Source of the DNA: Alphaproteobacteria bacterium 65-37
Lineage (GTDB): Bacteria > Pseudomonadota > Alphaproteobacteria > Reyranellales > Reyranellaceae
NCBI GenBank assembly: GCA_001897995.1
Contig: MKRV01000211.1
Location: 1-50,503 of the forward strand
Length of the DNA stretch: 50,503 bases
Reading direction: 5' to 3'
In this document: positions 41,395 to 50,503 of the stretch, piece by piece
How positions within the stretch are numbered: position 1 is the stretch's first letter
How the letters are laid out: each line of letters starts with the position of its first letter
Translations under genes and position numbers: made by a program
The notes under the pieces: model-generated
Databases searched by the model: none
What the model was told of the DNA's origin: nothing
What the model saw: only the letters and a program-made list of their open reading frames with translations

Positions 41395-43829
41395 GACGAT
41401 TCTCCTGTGTTGAGGTCGGGGATGAGGTCGGCGGCCCAGGCTGCGCCGCGGGCGACAAGCCAGCCGCCGAGGAAGCCCTCACGGGCGTGCTCGGCCAGGG
41501 TGCGTTCGATCAGGGCCTGGTCGGACTTCGAGGACGCCGCGGTCAGAGCAAGCGCCACCTCGCCGAGTCCGAGCTCGAACAGGCGATTGCCGCGGCGGGA
41601 CTGACAGTAGTAGTCGCGCTTCGGCGTCGCGCGGGAAAGAATCTCGATCTGCCGGTCGTTGAGACCGAAGCGGCGATAGATGGCCGTGATCTGCGGCTCT
41701 ATCGCCCGCTCGTTCGGCAGGAAGAGACGGGTCGGACAACTCTCGATGATGGCCGGGGCGATGGCGGAGCCATCAATGTCGGAGAGCGACTGCGTGGCAA
41801 AGACAACCGACGCATTCTTCTTGCGCAACGTTTTTAGCCATTCGCGCAGCTGGCCGGCGAAGCCTTCGTCATCGAGCGCTAACCAGCCTTCGTCGACGAT
41901 GAGGAGAGTCGGTCGCCCGTCGAGCCGAGCCTCGATGCGGTGGAAGAGATAGGCAAGGACTGCGGAGGCCGCACCGGTGCCGATCAGGCCTTCGGTCTCG
42001 AATACCTGGACAGCGCCGTCGCCCAGCCGCTCGGCCTCGGCATCGAGCAGTCGTCCAAAGGAACCACCCAGACAATAAGGCTGCAGCGCCCGCTTGAGCG
42101 CCATCGATTGCAGGAGCACTGACAGGCCGGTCAGCGTTCTCTCACCGAGCGGAGCCGAGGCCAGCGAACCGAGCGCAGACCAGAGATGGTCCTTCACCTC
42201 CGGCGTGATGGCGATCTTCTCACGTGCCAGGAGAGCCGAGATCCACTGCGCTGCCCAGCCGCGTTCGCCGATGTCGTCGATGAGCGCGAGCGGCTGAAGG
42301 GCGACGGGCGTGTCAGTATCCTCGGTGAGCGCCCCGCCCAGATCGTGCCAATCGCCACCCATCGCAAACGCAGCGGCGCGAATCGAGCCACCGAAATCGA
42401 AGGCGAAGACCTGTGCTTTGCCGTAGCGCCGGAACTGCAAGGCCATCAGCGCCAATAGGACGGATTTGCCGGCACCGGTCGGACCGACCACGAGCGTGTG
42501 GCCGACGTCGCCCACATGAAGAGCAAAGCGGAACGGCGTCGCGCCCTCGGTTCTGCCGAAAAAGAGCGGCGCGGCCTCAAAATGCTCGTCCCGCGCCGGC
42601 CCCGCCCAGACGGCGGAAAGCGGGATCATGTGCGCCAGATTGAGCGTCGAGACCGGCGGCTGGCGGACATTGGCGTAGGCATGTCCCGGCAGGGAACCGA
42701 ACCAGGCATCGACGGCATTGACGGTTTCGACCATGCAGGTGAAATCCCGCCCCTGGATCACCTTCTCGACGAGGCGCAGCCTCTCGTCGGCGATGCGCGG
42801 ATCCTCGTCCCATACCGTGACCGTCACCGTGCAGTAGGCAGCACCGACCGCGTCGGAGCCCAGCTCCTGCAGGGCGGCATCTGCATCGATCGCCTTATTG
42901 TGGGCGTCCGTATCGAGGAGCGTCGATGCCTCGTTGGTCATCACCTCCTTGAGGATCGCGGCGACCGACTTCCTCTTGGCGAACCACTGCCGGCGGATCC
43001 GGGTCAGGAGCCTGGTGGCGTCGGTCTTGTCGAGCATGATCGCCCGGGTGGACCAGCGATAGGCAAAGGCCAGCCGATTGAGCTCATCGAGGAGTCCGGG
43101 CGTGGTTGCCGCCGGGAAACCGACGATCGTAAGCACGCGCAGATGGGCATCGCCCAGCTTCGGCTCCAGACCACCAGCCAGTGGCTGATCGGCCAGCAGA
43201 GCATCAAGATACATCGGCACTTCCGGCACACGCACGCGCTGGCGCCGGGTCGAAATGCAGGAATGGAGATAGGTCAGGGTCTCGCCATCGTCGAGCCAGC
43301 GGCTCTCGGGCATAAAACCTTCGAGGAGTTTTAGGACGCGATCCGTCCGGTCGATGAAGCCCGCCAGGATCTCGTGCGCGTCGGCGACCTCGGTGCGGGC
43401 GCAGCCCTCGTAGAGGAAGCGCTCGGCGCCGGCGGCCTCCCAGGCCGGCGGCAGGTAGAGAAACGTGAGGAAGTAGGCCGACTCGTAGTGAGCGCCCTCC
43501 TCTTCGAACGCGGCCTTCCGCTCGGCATCGACCAGCGCGGAGGCTGCATCCGCAAAACTGCTCTCCGGATAGATGCTGGACGGCTGCCGCTGTGCCTCGA
43601 CGAAAATCGCCCAGCCGGAGCCAAGGCGACGCAGCGCATTGTTGAGGCGCCCGGCGACGCCGACGAGTTCGGCGGGCACGGCCGAATCCAGATCGGGCCC
43701 CCGAAAATGCGCTGTCCGCTGGAAAGATCCATCCTTGTTGAGGACGATTCCCGGGGCGACAAGCGCCGCCCATGGCAGGAAGTCGGCGAGGCGCGTGGCC
43801 GAGCTGCGGTATTCGGAGAGGTTCATCAT
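41391..43829 (-). CDS. trbE: Conjugal transfer ATPase TrbE (VirB4-like)
   Basis: This 812-residue ATPase starts at the ATG at 43829. The 34 codons upstream in the same frame lie within trbD and are rejected. It has the CagE/VirB4 N-terminal domain (MMNLSEYRSSATRLADFLPW), Walker A VGPTGAGKSVLLALM near residue 446, and Walker B LLIVDEGWLALDDEGF near 640, followed by ATQSLSDIDGS. It energises pilus assembly and substrate transfer. It starts 10 bp after trbD. A full-length and apparently functional gene. Confidence 0.95.
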   Translation of the reverse strand: MMNLSEYRSSATRLADFLPWAALVAPGIVLNKDGSFQRTAHFRGPDLDSAVPAELVGVAGRLNNALRRLGSGWAIFVEAQRQPSSIYPESSFADAASALVDAERKAAFEEEGAHYESAYFLTFLYLPPAWEAAGAERFLYEGCARTEVADAHEILAGFIDRTDRVLKLLEGFMPESRWLDDGETLTYLHSCISTRRQRVRVPEVPMYLDALLADQPLAGGLEPKLGDAHLRVLTIVGFPAATTPGLLDELNRLAFAYRWSTRAIMLDKTDATRLLTRIRRQWFAKRKSVAAILKEVMTNEASTLLDTDAHNKAIDADAALQELGSDAVGAAYCTVTVTVWDEDPRIADERLRLVEKVIQGRDFTCMVETVNAVDAWFGSLPGHAYANVRQPPVSTLNLAHMIPLSAVWAGPARDEHFEAAPLFFGRTEGATPFRFALHVGDVGHTLVVGPTGAGKSVLLALMALQFRRYGKAQVFAFDFGGSIRAAAFAMGGDWHDLGGALTEDTDTPVALQPLALIDDIGERGWAAQWISALLAREKIAITPEVKDHLWSALGSLASAPLGERTLTGLSVLLQSMALKRALQPYCLGGSFGRLLDAEAERLGDGAVQVFETEGLIGTGAASAVLAYLFHRIEARLDGRPTLLIVDEGWLALDDEGFAGQLREWLKTLRKKNASVVFATQSLSDIDGSAIAPAIIESCPTRLFLPNERAIEPQITAIYRRFGLNDRQIEILSRATPKRDYYCQSRRGNRLFELGLGEVALALTAASSKSDQALIERTLAEHAREGFLGGWLVARGAAWAADLIPDLNTGESS

Positions 43830-43839
43830 GCCACGGCCC

Positions 43840-44103
43840 TCACACGCCGAGCCGACCGGGGATGCGCAGGTGGCGGCGCACCACGTCGACGAACAGTGGG
43901 TCGCGTTTGGCCGCCCAGACCGCCAGGCCATGACCGATCAGCCAGAGCAGGAGACCGGCGATCCACAGGCGCAGGCCGAGGCCGACAGCGCCCGCCAGTG
44001 TGCCGTTGAGGATCGCCACAGACCGCGGGGCACCACCGAGCAGGATCGGCTCGGTCAAGGCGCGGTGAAGCGGCACCACGAAGCCGGGGACGGGTTCGGT
44101 CAT
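43840..44103 (-). CDS. trbD: Conjugal transfer protein TrbD (VirB3-like)
   Basis: This 87-residue inner-membrane protein has the family start TEPVPGFVVPLHRALTEPIL, LGGAPRSVAILNGTLAG and a paired hydrophobic stretch between about 35 and 63, with a basic C-terminus (VDVVRRHLRIPGRLG). TrbD works with TrbE in pilus biogenesis. Its start base is shared with the stop codon of trbC. Confidence 0.93.
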   Translation of the reverse strand: MTEPVPGFVVPLHRALTEPILLGGAPRSVAILNGTLAGAVGLGLRLWIAGLLLWLIGHGLAVWAAKRDPLFVDVVRRHLRIPGRLGV

Positions 44104-44426
44104 CAGACGAGGACCCCACCGCCGAAGGAGAAGAACGACAGGAAGAAGCTCGAGGCGGCAAAGGCGATCGAGATGCCGAACACGATCTGGATCAGGCGCC
44201 TAAAACCGCCGGAGGTGTCGCCGAAGGCCAGGGTGAGGCCGGTGACGATGATGATGATCACGGCAACGATCTTGGCCACGGGACCTTCGACCGATTGCAG
44301 AACCTGCTGCAGCGGCTGCTCCCACGGCATGCTGGAGCCCGCCGCGTAGGCAGCCGACGAGAAGACCAAGAAGCTCAAAGACAGAGCGGCGGCTGCGATG
44401 GCGCGCCGTATCGCGAAGTGAATCAT
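44103..44426 (-). CDS. trbC: Conjugal transfer pilin TrbC (VirB2-like)
   Basis: This 107-residue pro-pilin has an N-terminal signal (RRAIAAAALSLSFLVFSSAA, cleavage near AYAAGS) and two hydrophobic helices, VEGPVAKIVAVIIIIVTGLT and RRLIQIVFGISIAFAASSFF. It is processed into the major pilus subunit. It overlaps trbB by 4 bp (ATGA). Related TrbC pilins are circularised by a TraF-type peptidase, which is not in the window. Confidence 0.93.
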   Translation of the reverse strand: MIHFAIRRAIAAAALSLSFLVFSSAAYAAGSSMPWEQPLQQVLQSVEGPVAKIVAVIIIIVTGLTLAFGDTSGGFRRLIQIVFGISIAFAASSFFLSFFSFGGGVLV

Positions 44427-45397
44427 TGACGTTCTCCTGCGGGTGAGAGTGCGTAGTCCGAGTCGGCGCCGAGACCGTCGACGCAGGCGAGTTCGGTCAG
44501 CCGGCGCGCAACGCCGCGGCCCGACAGCACGGCGATCAGGTCGATCGTCTCGGCAATGAGGGCGCGCGGAACAGTGACGACGGCTTCCTGGATGAGCTGC
44601 TCGAGGCGACGCAGCGTGCCCATGGCCGTGCCGGCGTGGATGGTGCCGATACCGCCAGGGTGGCCTGTACCCCAGGCTTTAAGGAGATCGAGCGCTTCGG
44701 CGCCGCGCACTTCGCCGATCGGGATGCGATCGGGGCGCAGCCGAAGCGACGAGCGCACCAGATCGGACAGCGATGCCACGCCGTCTTTGGTGCGCAATGC
44801 CACCAGGTTGGCGGCACGGCACTGCAGCTCGCGGGTATCCTCAATCAGCACGACCCGATCAGAAGTCTTGGCCACCTCGGCCAGGAGCGCATTGGCAAGG
44901 GTCGTCTTGCCCGTCGAGGTGCCGCCGGCGACGAGGATGTTCCGACGGTCCGCAACGGCCTGCCGGAGTACGTCCGCCTGGGCCACCGTCATGATGCCGG
45001 CCGCGGCATAGTCCTCCAGGGTGAAGACAGCGACCGCCGGCTTGCGGATCGCGAAGGTCGGTGCCGCCACGACGGGAGGCAGCAGCCCCTCGAAACGCTC
45101 TCCCGTCTCGGGCAGTTCCGCCGACACGCGGGGACTGCCCGAATGGACCTCGGCGCCGACATGATGGGCCACGAGCCGCACGATGCGCTCGCCCTCAGCG
45201 GCGGCCAGGCGCTCCTCCGTCTCGACCAGCCCACTCGACAGCCGGTCTACCCAGAGCCGCCCATCGGGGTTCAACATGACCTCGACGACAGACGGATCCT
45301 CGAGCCACGCGGCGATAGCGGGACCCAAGGCGGTGCGCAGCATGCGAGCGCCGCGGGAGATCACCTCAGCCTGGAAGGAATGGACCGTCATCGTCAC
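44423..45397 (-). CDS. trbB: Conjugal transfer ATPase TrbB (VirB11-like)
   Basis: This 324-residue secretion ATPase has Walker [17 protein letters not shown] near residue 153, the Asp-box [12 protein letters not shown], Walker B-like [16 protein letters not shown], and the His-box [11 protein letters not shown]. It forms a hexamer under the channel. It is the first trb gene of this run, 134 bp after the CopG-type gene; that gap contains nothing recognisable. An in-frame ATG six bases later (MTVHSF) is an equally good start. Confidence 0.95.
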   Translation of the reverse strand: MTMTVHSFQAEVISRGARMLRTALGPAIAAWLEDPSVVEVMLNPDGRLWVDRLSSGLVETEERLAAAEGERIVRLVAHHVGAEVHSGSPRVSAELPETGERFEGLLPPVVAAPTFAIRKPAVAVFTLEDYAAAGIMTVAQADVLRQAVADRRNILVAGGTSTGKTTLANALLAEVAKTSDRVVLIEDTRELQCRAANLVALRTKDGVASLSDLVRSSLRLRPDRIPIGEVRGAEALDLLKAWGTGHPGGIGTIHAGTAMGTLRRLEQLIQEAVVTVPRALIAETIDLIAVLSGRGVARRLTELACVDGLGADSDYALSPAGERQ

Positions 45398-45531
45398 CCC
45401 GATTGCAGGACCGTCCGAGCAGCGGTCGTGGAATGGGGTCGATTAGAAAGAGGAGGAAACGGGTCGACGCAACAAGGTCGAAGGGGTCGTAGTGCCCTGG
45501 CGCGCAAAGGCAGGCGGTCAGCGGTTCGGCC

Positions 45532-45969
45532 TCAGGTCGTACCGTCTCGTTTGTCGGCTTCATCTGCCGGGGCAACGTCCTGGGAGATCTCGTCGGCCAG
45601 GGTCCGGCCTTTGGCCAAGCGCCGGCCGAGCGCCTCGACATAGCCCTCGTAACGCTCCCGGCCCTTGGCTTGCGCGCCCGGCTGCGCTGTATCCGGCAGA
45701 GGTGGAGTCGCCGTTAGCCAGAAGCGTACGAAGAGCGCCAACGCTTCGTTGGAAATGGTGACGTGGCGCTCCAACCTCTCGACCTGTCGGACCAGCCGGT
45801 CCAGTCGGCGGCCGAGCGCCCCTTCCAGCCTTTCGGAGCCGTCCGGCGACAGGAAGGATGCGAGGGCGGCTTCCACGATGAGCGCCTGCGGAACGCGCTT
45901 GCGCTGTGCATAGTCGGCGAGCTTGATCGCCAGGTCGGGCGGCAAGCGGAATGTATGCTTGGTCCGCAT
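45532..45969 (-). CDS. CopG-family ribbon-helix-helix protein
   Basis: This 145-residue protein begins with a ribbon-helix-helix pattern: strand HTFRLPPDLAIKLADY, then a second helix VPQALIVEAALASFLSP. A helical C-terminal part follows with RRLDRLVRQVERLERHV, probably a coiled coil. Such genes sit between traG and trbB in Tn4371-like elements and are annotated as CopG-type regulators. It may bind near oriT or control the trb operon. It starts 8 bp after the traG stop. Confidence 0.88.
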   Translation of the reverse strand: MRTKHTFRLPPDLAIKLADYAQRKRVPQALIVEAALASFLSPDGSERLEGALGRRLDRLVRQVERLERHVTISNEALALFVRFWLTATPPLPDTAQPGAQAKGRERYEGYVEALGRRLAKGRTLADEISQDVAPADEADKRDGTT

Positions 45970-45977
45970 CCGTCGGC

Positions 45978-47963
45978 TCAGAGGTCGATACCGTCGCCGG
46001 GATCCAATGCGGCCTGGCGGGCGAGACCTCGGGCGGCAGCGCGCAACGCTCGAGCGCGGACGGCGTCCTCGTCGGGCTCATCCTCGCCAAACGCAAACTC
46101 CGGTGAGGGCGTAGGAGACTCGGGTGCGATGTCTTCATGCTCCGCAAGCTCCGGCTCTCGGCGGATTCCGCCGTTAGCGGGATCATCGACCGGATGCGCG
46201 CCTGCTGCTCCCTCGTGCCCACGACTCGCCGGAGTGGGCGTGCCGCTCCAGTCATCCGCCGCCGTGCTGACAACCCTCGACCTTTCCGGCTTTGGTGCTG
46301 GAAACAGACGCTCCGTCAGTCGCCGGTCCTCGTAGTACCGAGCCTTCCTGGCCCGAATAGGCGGGCAGCCGGAGACCAGCACGAGTTCGTCGGTGGCGGG
46401 CAACTGCATGACCTCGCCAGGCGTCAGCAGCGGTCGCGCCGTCTCCTGCCGCGAGACCATGAGGTGACCGAGCCAGGGGCTCAGCCTGTGACCCGCGTAG
46501 TTCCTCGCATCGCGAATCTCGGTGGCGGTGCCGAGCGCATCCGAAACGCGCTTGGCAGTCCGCTCGTCGTTGGTGGCGAAGGACACGCGCACATGGCAGT
46601 TGTCGAGAATGGCATTGTTTGGCCCATACGCCTTCTCGATCTGGTTGAGCGACTGGGCAATGAGAAAGCTCTTCAGCCCGTATCCGGCCATGAAGGCAAG
46701 CGCGGATTCGAAGAAGTCGAGGCGACCCAATGCGGGGAACTCATCGAGCATGAGTAGCAGCCTGTGCCGCCGGCCCTTGGCATGGAGCTCTTCGGTCAGC
46801 CGACGGCCGATCTGGTTCAACACGAGCCGCACCAGCGGCTTGGTCCGGCTGATGTCGGATGGCGGCACGACGAGATAAAGGCTTGTCGGCAGCTCATTCT
46901 CGACAAGATCGCGGATACGCCAGTCGCAGCGGCAGGTCACCTGGGCCACCACGGGATCCCGGTACAGGCCGAGGAAGGACATGGCAGTCGAGAGCACGCC
47001 GGAGCGCTCGTTCTCGCTTTTGTTCAGCAGTTCCCGAGCGGCCGAGGCGATCACCGGATGGGTCCCGGCTTCGCCGAGATGTGGCGTCGTCATCATCGCC
47101 CGGAGCGTCGTCTCGATCGGCTGCTTCGGATCGGACAGGAAGGCCGCGACGCCGGCCAGCGTCTTGTTCTGCCCCGCATACAGGACATGCAGGATCGCGC
47201 CGACCAGCAGGGCGTGGCTAGTCTTTTCCCAATGGTTCCGCCGCTCCAGCGCCCCTTCGGGATCGACAAGGACGTCCGCAATGTTCTGGACGTCGCGGAC
47301 CTCCCACTCTCCCCGACGGACCTCGAGCAGCGGATTGTAAGCCGCCGATTCCGCATTGGTCGGGTCGAACAGCAGCACGCGGCCATGCCGTGACCGAAAG
47401 CCCGAGGTCAGCTCCCAGTTCTCGCCCTTGATGTCGTGTACGATCGAGCTGCCCGGCCAGGTCAGCAAGGTCGGCACGACCAGGCCGACGCCCTTTCCGC
47501 TTCGCGTCGGGGCAAAGCACAGGACGTGCTCCGGCCCGTCATGGCGCAGATAGTCGGCGCCGAGCTTTCCGAGGACGACCCCGTCGAGACCCAATAGCCC
47601 CGCATTGCGTGCCTCGCGCGCTGTCGCCCAGCGCGCCGAGCCATAGGTGGCCACGTTCTTGGCTTCGCGTGCGCGCCAGACCGACATGCCGATCGCCACG
47701 GCAATCGAGATAAACCCGCCCGAGGCCGCGACGCAGGCACCTTCGACGAAGATGGAAGGCGCGTAGGCGTCATAGGCGTACCACCACCAGAAGAAGGCCG
47801 GTGGGAGGTAGACCGGAACGCCGCCGAGTTCGAACCAGGGCGGCCCGAGCTGGAGCTGATAGCCCAGCCGCCAGGCCGTCCATTGCGTCGACCCCCACAG
47901 GGTGACGAGCACGATGGCGAATACGAGGATGATCTGTCCCCAGAGGATCTTGGTCGCGGACAT
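45978..47963 (-). CDS. traG: Type IV coupling protein TraG (VirD4-like)
   Basis: This 661-residue coupling protein has two membrane segments in the first 100 residues, a Walker A motif APTRSGKGVGLVVPTLL near 152, GSSIVHDIKGENW, Walker B LLLMLDEFPALGRL near 400, and DELVLVSGCPPIRARKARYY. It docks the relaxase-DNA complex to the channel. The C-terminal about 110 residues are acidic and poorly conserved, which is normal for substrate docking. It is followed by the CopG-type gene. Confidence 0.95.
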   Translation of the reverse strand: MSATKILWGQIILVFAIVLVTLWGSTQWTAWRLGYQLQLGPPWFELGGVPVYLPPAFFWWWYAYDAYAPSIFVEGACVAASGGFISIAVAIGMSVWRAREAKNVATYGSARWATAREARNAGLLGLDGVVLGKLGADYLRHDGPEHVLCFAPTRSGKGVGLVVPTLLTWPGSSIVHDIKGENWELTSGFRSRHGRVLLFDPTNAESAAYNPLLEVRRGEWEVRDVQNIADVLVDPEGALERRNHWEKTSHALLVGAILHVLYAGQNKTLAGVAAFLSDPKQPIETTLRAMMTTPHLGEAGTHPVIASAARELLNKSENERSGVLSTAMSFLGLYRDPVVAQVTCRCDWRIRDLVENELPTSLYLVVPPSDISRTKPLVRLVLNQIGRRLTEELHAKGRRHRLLLMLDEFPALGRLDFFESALAFMAGYGLKSFLIAQSLNQIEKAYGPNNAILDNCHVRVSFATNDERTAKRVSDALGTATEIRDARNYAGHRLSPWLGHLMVSRQETARPLLTPGEVMQLPATDELVLVSGCPPIRARKARYYEDRRLTERLFPAPKPERSRVVSTAADDWSGTPTPASRGHEGAAGAHPVDDPANGGIRREPELAEHEDIAPESPTPSPEFAFGEDEPDEDAVRARALRAAARGLARQAALDPGDGIDL

Positions 47964-48145
47964 GGCGACGCAAGATCAGGCCGTCACTCTTCGTCAGTAC
48001 AAGAGCAGGATCACGCGGTGCGCCCACGCGGCGGCCCTGGCGTGCAATTCGGAAACTGGTTCAGACCGCTTGAACGCCACTGTGGATGACGAAATGAAGA
48101 GCTGCTGTCGAGCCGGGAGACGGTCTTCGGTCGCTCGCTAACTGG

Positions 48146-50251
48146 TTAGAGCCCTAGCCCTCGGCTCCGTCCGAACGACCAATTCACATCGCCGCCGGGC
48201 AACGCGACTCCCGAGACGACACGGCCAACACGCTGCTCGAGCGCGGGCCGCCAGGGCACCAGGCTGAAACCCAGCCCATCATCGATCATGGCAAACCGGC
48301 CGCTGGAAAGCTGCGCAGAACCGACCAACCGGCCGCTGACTTCGTTGCCGGCAATGGCGGGCCGCCATTGCCGGCCCCGCTCGGCGGCGAGCGCCCTGCC
48401 GGCGCGCTCGATGTCACGAGCCTCCAGCCGCCGCACCAAATCTCTTGGCGCACGGACTCGGCCGTCGCCAAGGTCGGCGGCATAGCCCTTGTCGGCCAGC
48501 CAACGCCGGCGCTTGGCCAGTGCCGCCGTCACTTCCCGGCCGAATCCGTCGTCCGTCAGGACGGTACGCTGCCGGGACGCCAGCTCGCGGTCGAGCCAGG
48601 TCGCGCCGTCATGGCCGATCTGCTGCTCAAGGCCCGTAGGCGAGAGAACGGTGATCCGGCCCATCGTCCGGTCGCGCGCGAGATCGTACGCCTGCCCGCG
48701 TTCGGAAAGGTCGGCCGGAACGCGCCACTGGTCGGCGTCGATCCGCTCGACATGGCCGGCCCGGCGCAGCGCCTCCAGCCGGCGGACGTGGGACCGGACG
48801 TAGGCCGCGGGATCGCCACCCAGACGCTCGACGGTGCCAACGGCCTGCTCCAGATGCCTGGCCGGCCGATAGATGCCGTCTTTGCCGGCAATCGCCAGGA
48901 TGTTGCGATCCGAAGCGCGCGGGCCGGCCTGGCCGGAATCCGCCGCCACGATCATGCCCCGCCGGATATCCTCGGCGCGGGCCGGGTCCATCTCGAGGTG
49001 ATGGACGCGTCCGTCCACGCCGTCGATCACCAGCCGCACCCGCTCGCCCATCTCGTCGTCGCCCAGCCCCTTGTCGAGCACGCGCCCGACGATCGGCTCG
49101 GTCATCTTCTCCCGGTGCAGGACATAGCCCGCGATGGGTCGGGTATCGGCCAGCCCTTCCCGCTCCAATGCCCGATGCATGGTCTTGATGATGTCGCCGC
49201 GCTCGCCCAGCTCCCGCAAGGCTGGCTCGGCCCTGGGCGACACGGTCCAGCGCCCAGGTTCCACCTCTGTGGCCAAGCCCATGCGCTCCAGCTTGCGCGC
49301 CCGCTGGATCAGCAGCGCCCGGTTTTGCCGCAGGCTGTCGAGCATGTCCCGGTCCGGCCGCAGGTCGGCGAACTCATTGCGGCTCCTTTGATCGGCGATC
49401 AGCATGCGGTCGAGCCGGGTGAAGCGGTCGGCATCGATCTCCCGCTCCAGACTGCGGGATACCTCCTGCTCGGTCTGGCGACCGAGTTCCCGGGTCACAA
49501 CCTCGCTCGCTCGCTCCCGGATTCCATAGGCAATGTAGTCGCCCGCGATGTTGAGGGTCTTGCCGTCATCGATAACGCCCCGGACGATGATGTGGGTGTG
49601 AGGGTGGCCGGTGTTGTGGTGATCGACCGCTATCCAGTCGAGCCGGGTGCCAAGGTCGGCCTCCATCTCCTTCATCAGATCGCGGATGGTGGCGCGCGGA
49701 TCGGAGAGTTCGACGCCGTCCTCAGCCGATACAATGAAGCGGAACTGGTGGCGATCTTCGCGGCCACGTTCGACGAACGCACGACCGTCCTCGGCATCCC
49801 GGCTGGCCGAGTAGACCTGGCCCTTCTCCCCGTCCCTCGTCACGCCGTCGCGCTGGAGATAGCGCAGGTGGGCGTCAACCGCCTTGGCGCCGACGAACTG
49901 GCGTCCCCGGGCGCCACCGCGCTGCGGATTGAGCTTCACGACACGGGCCTTGACCGCGACCCGCCGCGCCCTCGTACGAATCCCACCATTCCAGCCCCAG
50001 GGGCTCCGGTTCTTCAGCGCCGCCGCCACCGCCGCACCGCGGCCCCGCGCATTGAACCGGGCACTTCCCTTTCCGGTCCCGTTCAACCGGGAGGGATCGC
50101 CGCCAGCCCGCCGGATGGCTTGTTGGATCTGTCCGGCGAAGCTGGTCGGGCGGCCGCGGACGCCGCCGGCGCTGCGTCCGCCGATCCGCGCCCTGCCCCG
50201 ATCCCTGATCTTGCCGGGCCGGAGTCGGAAATCATCGCCATCGCGTGCCAT
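48146..50251 (-). CDS. Conjugative relaxase (VirD2-like, DUF3363)
   Basis: This 701-residue protein starts at the ATG at 50251 (MARDGDDFRLRPGKIRDRGR, the usual opening of DUF3363 relaxases). An upstream extension of 68 codons in the same frame lacks family features. The nuclease domain has AHLRYLQRDG near 128, then the metal-binding histidine cluster in DHHNTGHPHTHIIVRG (210-225). The rest matches the DUF3363 region with GRWTVSPRAEP, LEMDPARAEDIRRGM and others. It nicks at oriT and pilots the strand into the recipient. 182 bp with no supported gene separate it from traG. The same relaxase type occurs in Tn4371-like elements. Confidence 0.92.
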   Translation of the reverse strand: MARDGDDFRLRPGKIRDRGRARIGGRSAGGVRGRPTSFAGQIQQAIRRAGGDPSRLNGTGKGSARFNARGRGAAVAAALKNRSPWGWNGGIRTRARRVAVKARVVKLNPQRGGARGRQFVGAKAVDAHLRYLQRDGVTRDGEKGQVYSASRDAEDGRAFVERGREDRHQFRFIVSAEDGVELSDPRATIRDLMKEMEADLGTRLDWIAVDHHNTGHPHTHIIVRGVIDDGKTLNIAGDYIAYGIRERASEVVTRELGRQTEQEVSRSLEREIDADRFTRLDRMLIADQRSRNEFADLRPDRDMLDSLRQNRALLIQRARKLERMGLATEVEPGRWTVSPRAEPALRELGERGDIIKTMHRALEREGLADTRPIAGYVLHREKMTEPIVGRVLDKGLGDDEMGERVRLVIDGVDGRVHHLEMDPARAEDIRRGMIVAADSGQAGPRASDRNILAIAGKDGIYRPARHLEQAVGTVERLGGDPAAYVRSHVRRLEALRRAGHVERIDADQWRVPADLSERGQAYDLARDRTMGRITVLSPTGLEQQIGHDGATWLDRELASRQRTVLTDDGFGREVTAALAKRRRWLADKGYAADLGDGRVRAPRDLVRRLEARDIERAGRALAAERGRQWRPAIAGNEVSGRLVGSAQLSSGRFAMIDDGLGFSLVPWRPALEQRVGRVVSGVALPGGDVNWSFGRSRGLGL

Positions 50252-50503
50252 CGTATGACGATTGGAAGCGGCGCGAGGGCTCGCAAGAGGCAGACTGCGC
50301 GCATCGTCGCGTGGCGTCGAAAAGGTCGTTCCAGCGTAGCGGCGGGAGGCTATGCCTTCGAGCGACGGCGCTCGGAGCGTTGAATGCAAATGATAAATCG
50401 ATTCAAGAGCCGCCCGAGCATTGCAACAAGTTGCCGCGAGCTGCTCAAGAAACAACGTGCAGACAGGCTTTCAGGCGGGCGCCGCCGCCAGCGGGGTAAC
50501 CCG
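50252..50503. other. Region upstream of the relaxase, possible oriT side
   Basis: No gene is supported here. Upstream of the relaxase is a usual place for oriT and its promoter. I see short A+T-richer sequence around 50385-50410 but no clear inverted repeat or nic-like motif. The window ends before a judgement is possible. Confidence 0.25.

Noticed and set aside
47964..48145. A small gene between traG and the relaxase
   Set aside because: Short frames exist, but without conserved motifs or start signals. I treat the 182 bp as non-coding.
48368..50383. A 671-codon plus-strand frame antisense to the relaxase
   Set aside because: There are no recognisable motifs. The opposite strand encodes a conserved relaxase with its histidine cluster.
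1..50503. tRNA, rRNA or CRISPR arrays
   Set aside because: No cloverleaf-like sequence, rRNA block or regularly spaced repeat was recognised on either strand.

Overview
The window looks like alphaproteobacterial DNA. It is G+C-rich, its ring-cleavage genes resemble those of Rhodopseudomonas palustris, and it carries a branched-chain-type ABC importer with an acyl-CoA ligase inside the operon, a LuxR/LuxI pair, and a Trb conjugation locus ending in a DUF2274 gene. I would place it near the Hyphomicrobiales/Rhodospirillales and cannot name a genus. No rRNA, tRNA or CRISPR was seen.

Positions 1-33254 hold a catabolic gene collection in several operons. The leftward block 1-5724 encodes BadH- and BadI-like enzymes, an acyl-CoA dehydrogenase, an enoyl-CoA hydratase-like protein, a Rieske oxygenase and a truncated amidohydrolase. 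Together the CoA enzymes form the set that dehydrogenates, hydrates, oxidises and hydrolytically opens a cyclohexane-carboxyl-CoA-type ring. Facing it are a ferredoxin and a cytochrome P450 (6362-7822), then a carboxymuconolactone-decarboxylase-like protein and an alpha/beta hydrolase. Leftward genes for an alcohol dehydrogenase, a second acyl-CoA dehydrogenase and a luciferase-like flavin oxidoreductase follow (9737-13370). After a nested insertion sequence (13657-17046) come a TetR regulator, the leftward operon livG-ligase-livH-livM-livK-livF (17945-24772), a D-aminoacylase-type amidohydrolase, and a rightward series: a second luciferase-like oxidoreductase, an SDR, a Baeyer-Villiger-type monooxygenase, an esterase, a thiolase-like protein and its DUF35 partner (27089-33254). 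The likely theme is uptake, CoA activation and oxidative ring opening of an alicyclic, terpenoid-like or naphthenic-like acid. The actual substrate cannot be read from the sequence.

The main new observation is a promoter/operator signature. Three promoters, in front of badH, the ferredoxin-P450 pair and the luciferase-like gene, share TTGACT, exactly 17 bp, then TA(n)CGT, with a CTA-rich imperfect palindrome over the -10. Related palindromes lie upstream of livG and between the amidohydrolase and the second luciferase-like gene. The TetR protein encoded at 17177 is the obvious candidate to read them, which would make the scattered operons one regulon.

Positions 33282-36271 hold a decayed quinone oxidoreductase, a luxR-luxI pair with a perfect 18-bp lux box in front of luxI, and a LysR gene. 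Positions 36264-50251 are a leftward conjugation locus (relaxase, traG, copG-like, trbB-C-D-E-J-L-F-G-I, DUF2274) in the order known from Tn4371-like integrative and conjugative elements. The window may therefore be part of a quorum-regulated mobile element next to, or carrying, a catabolic regulon. No element boundary or attachment site is visible.
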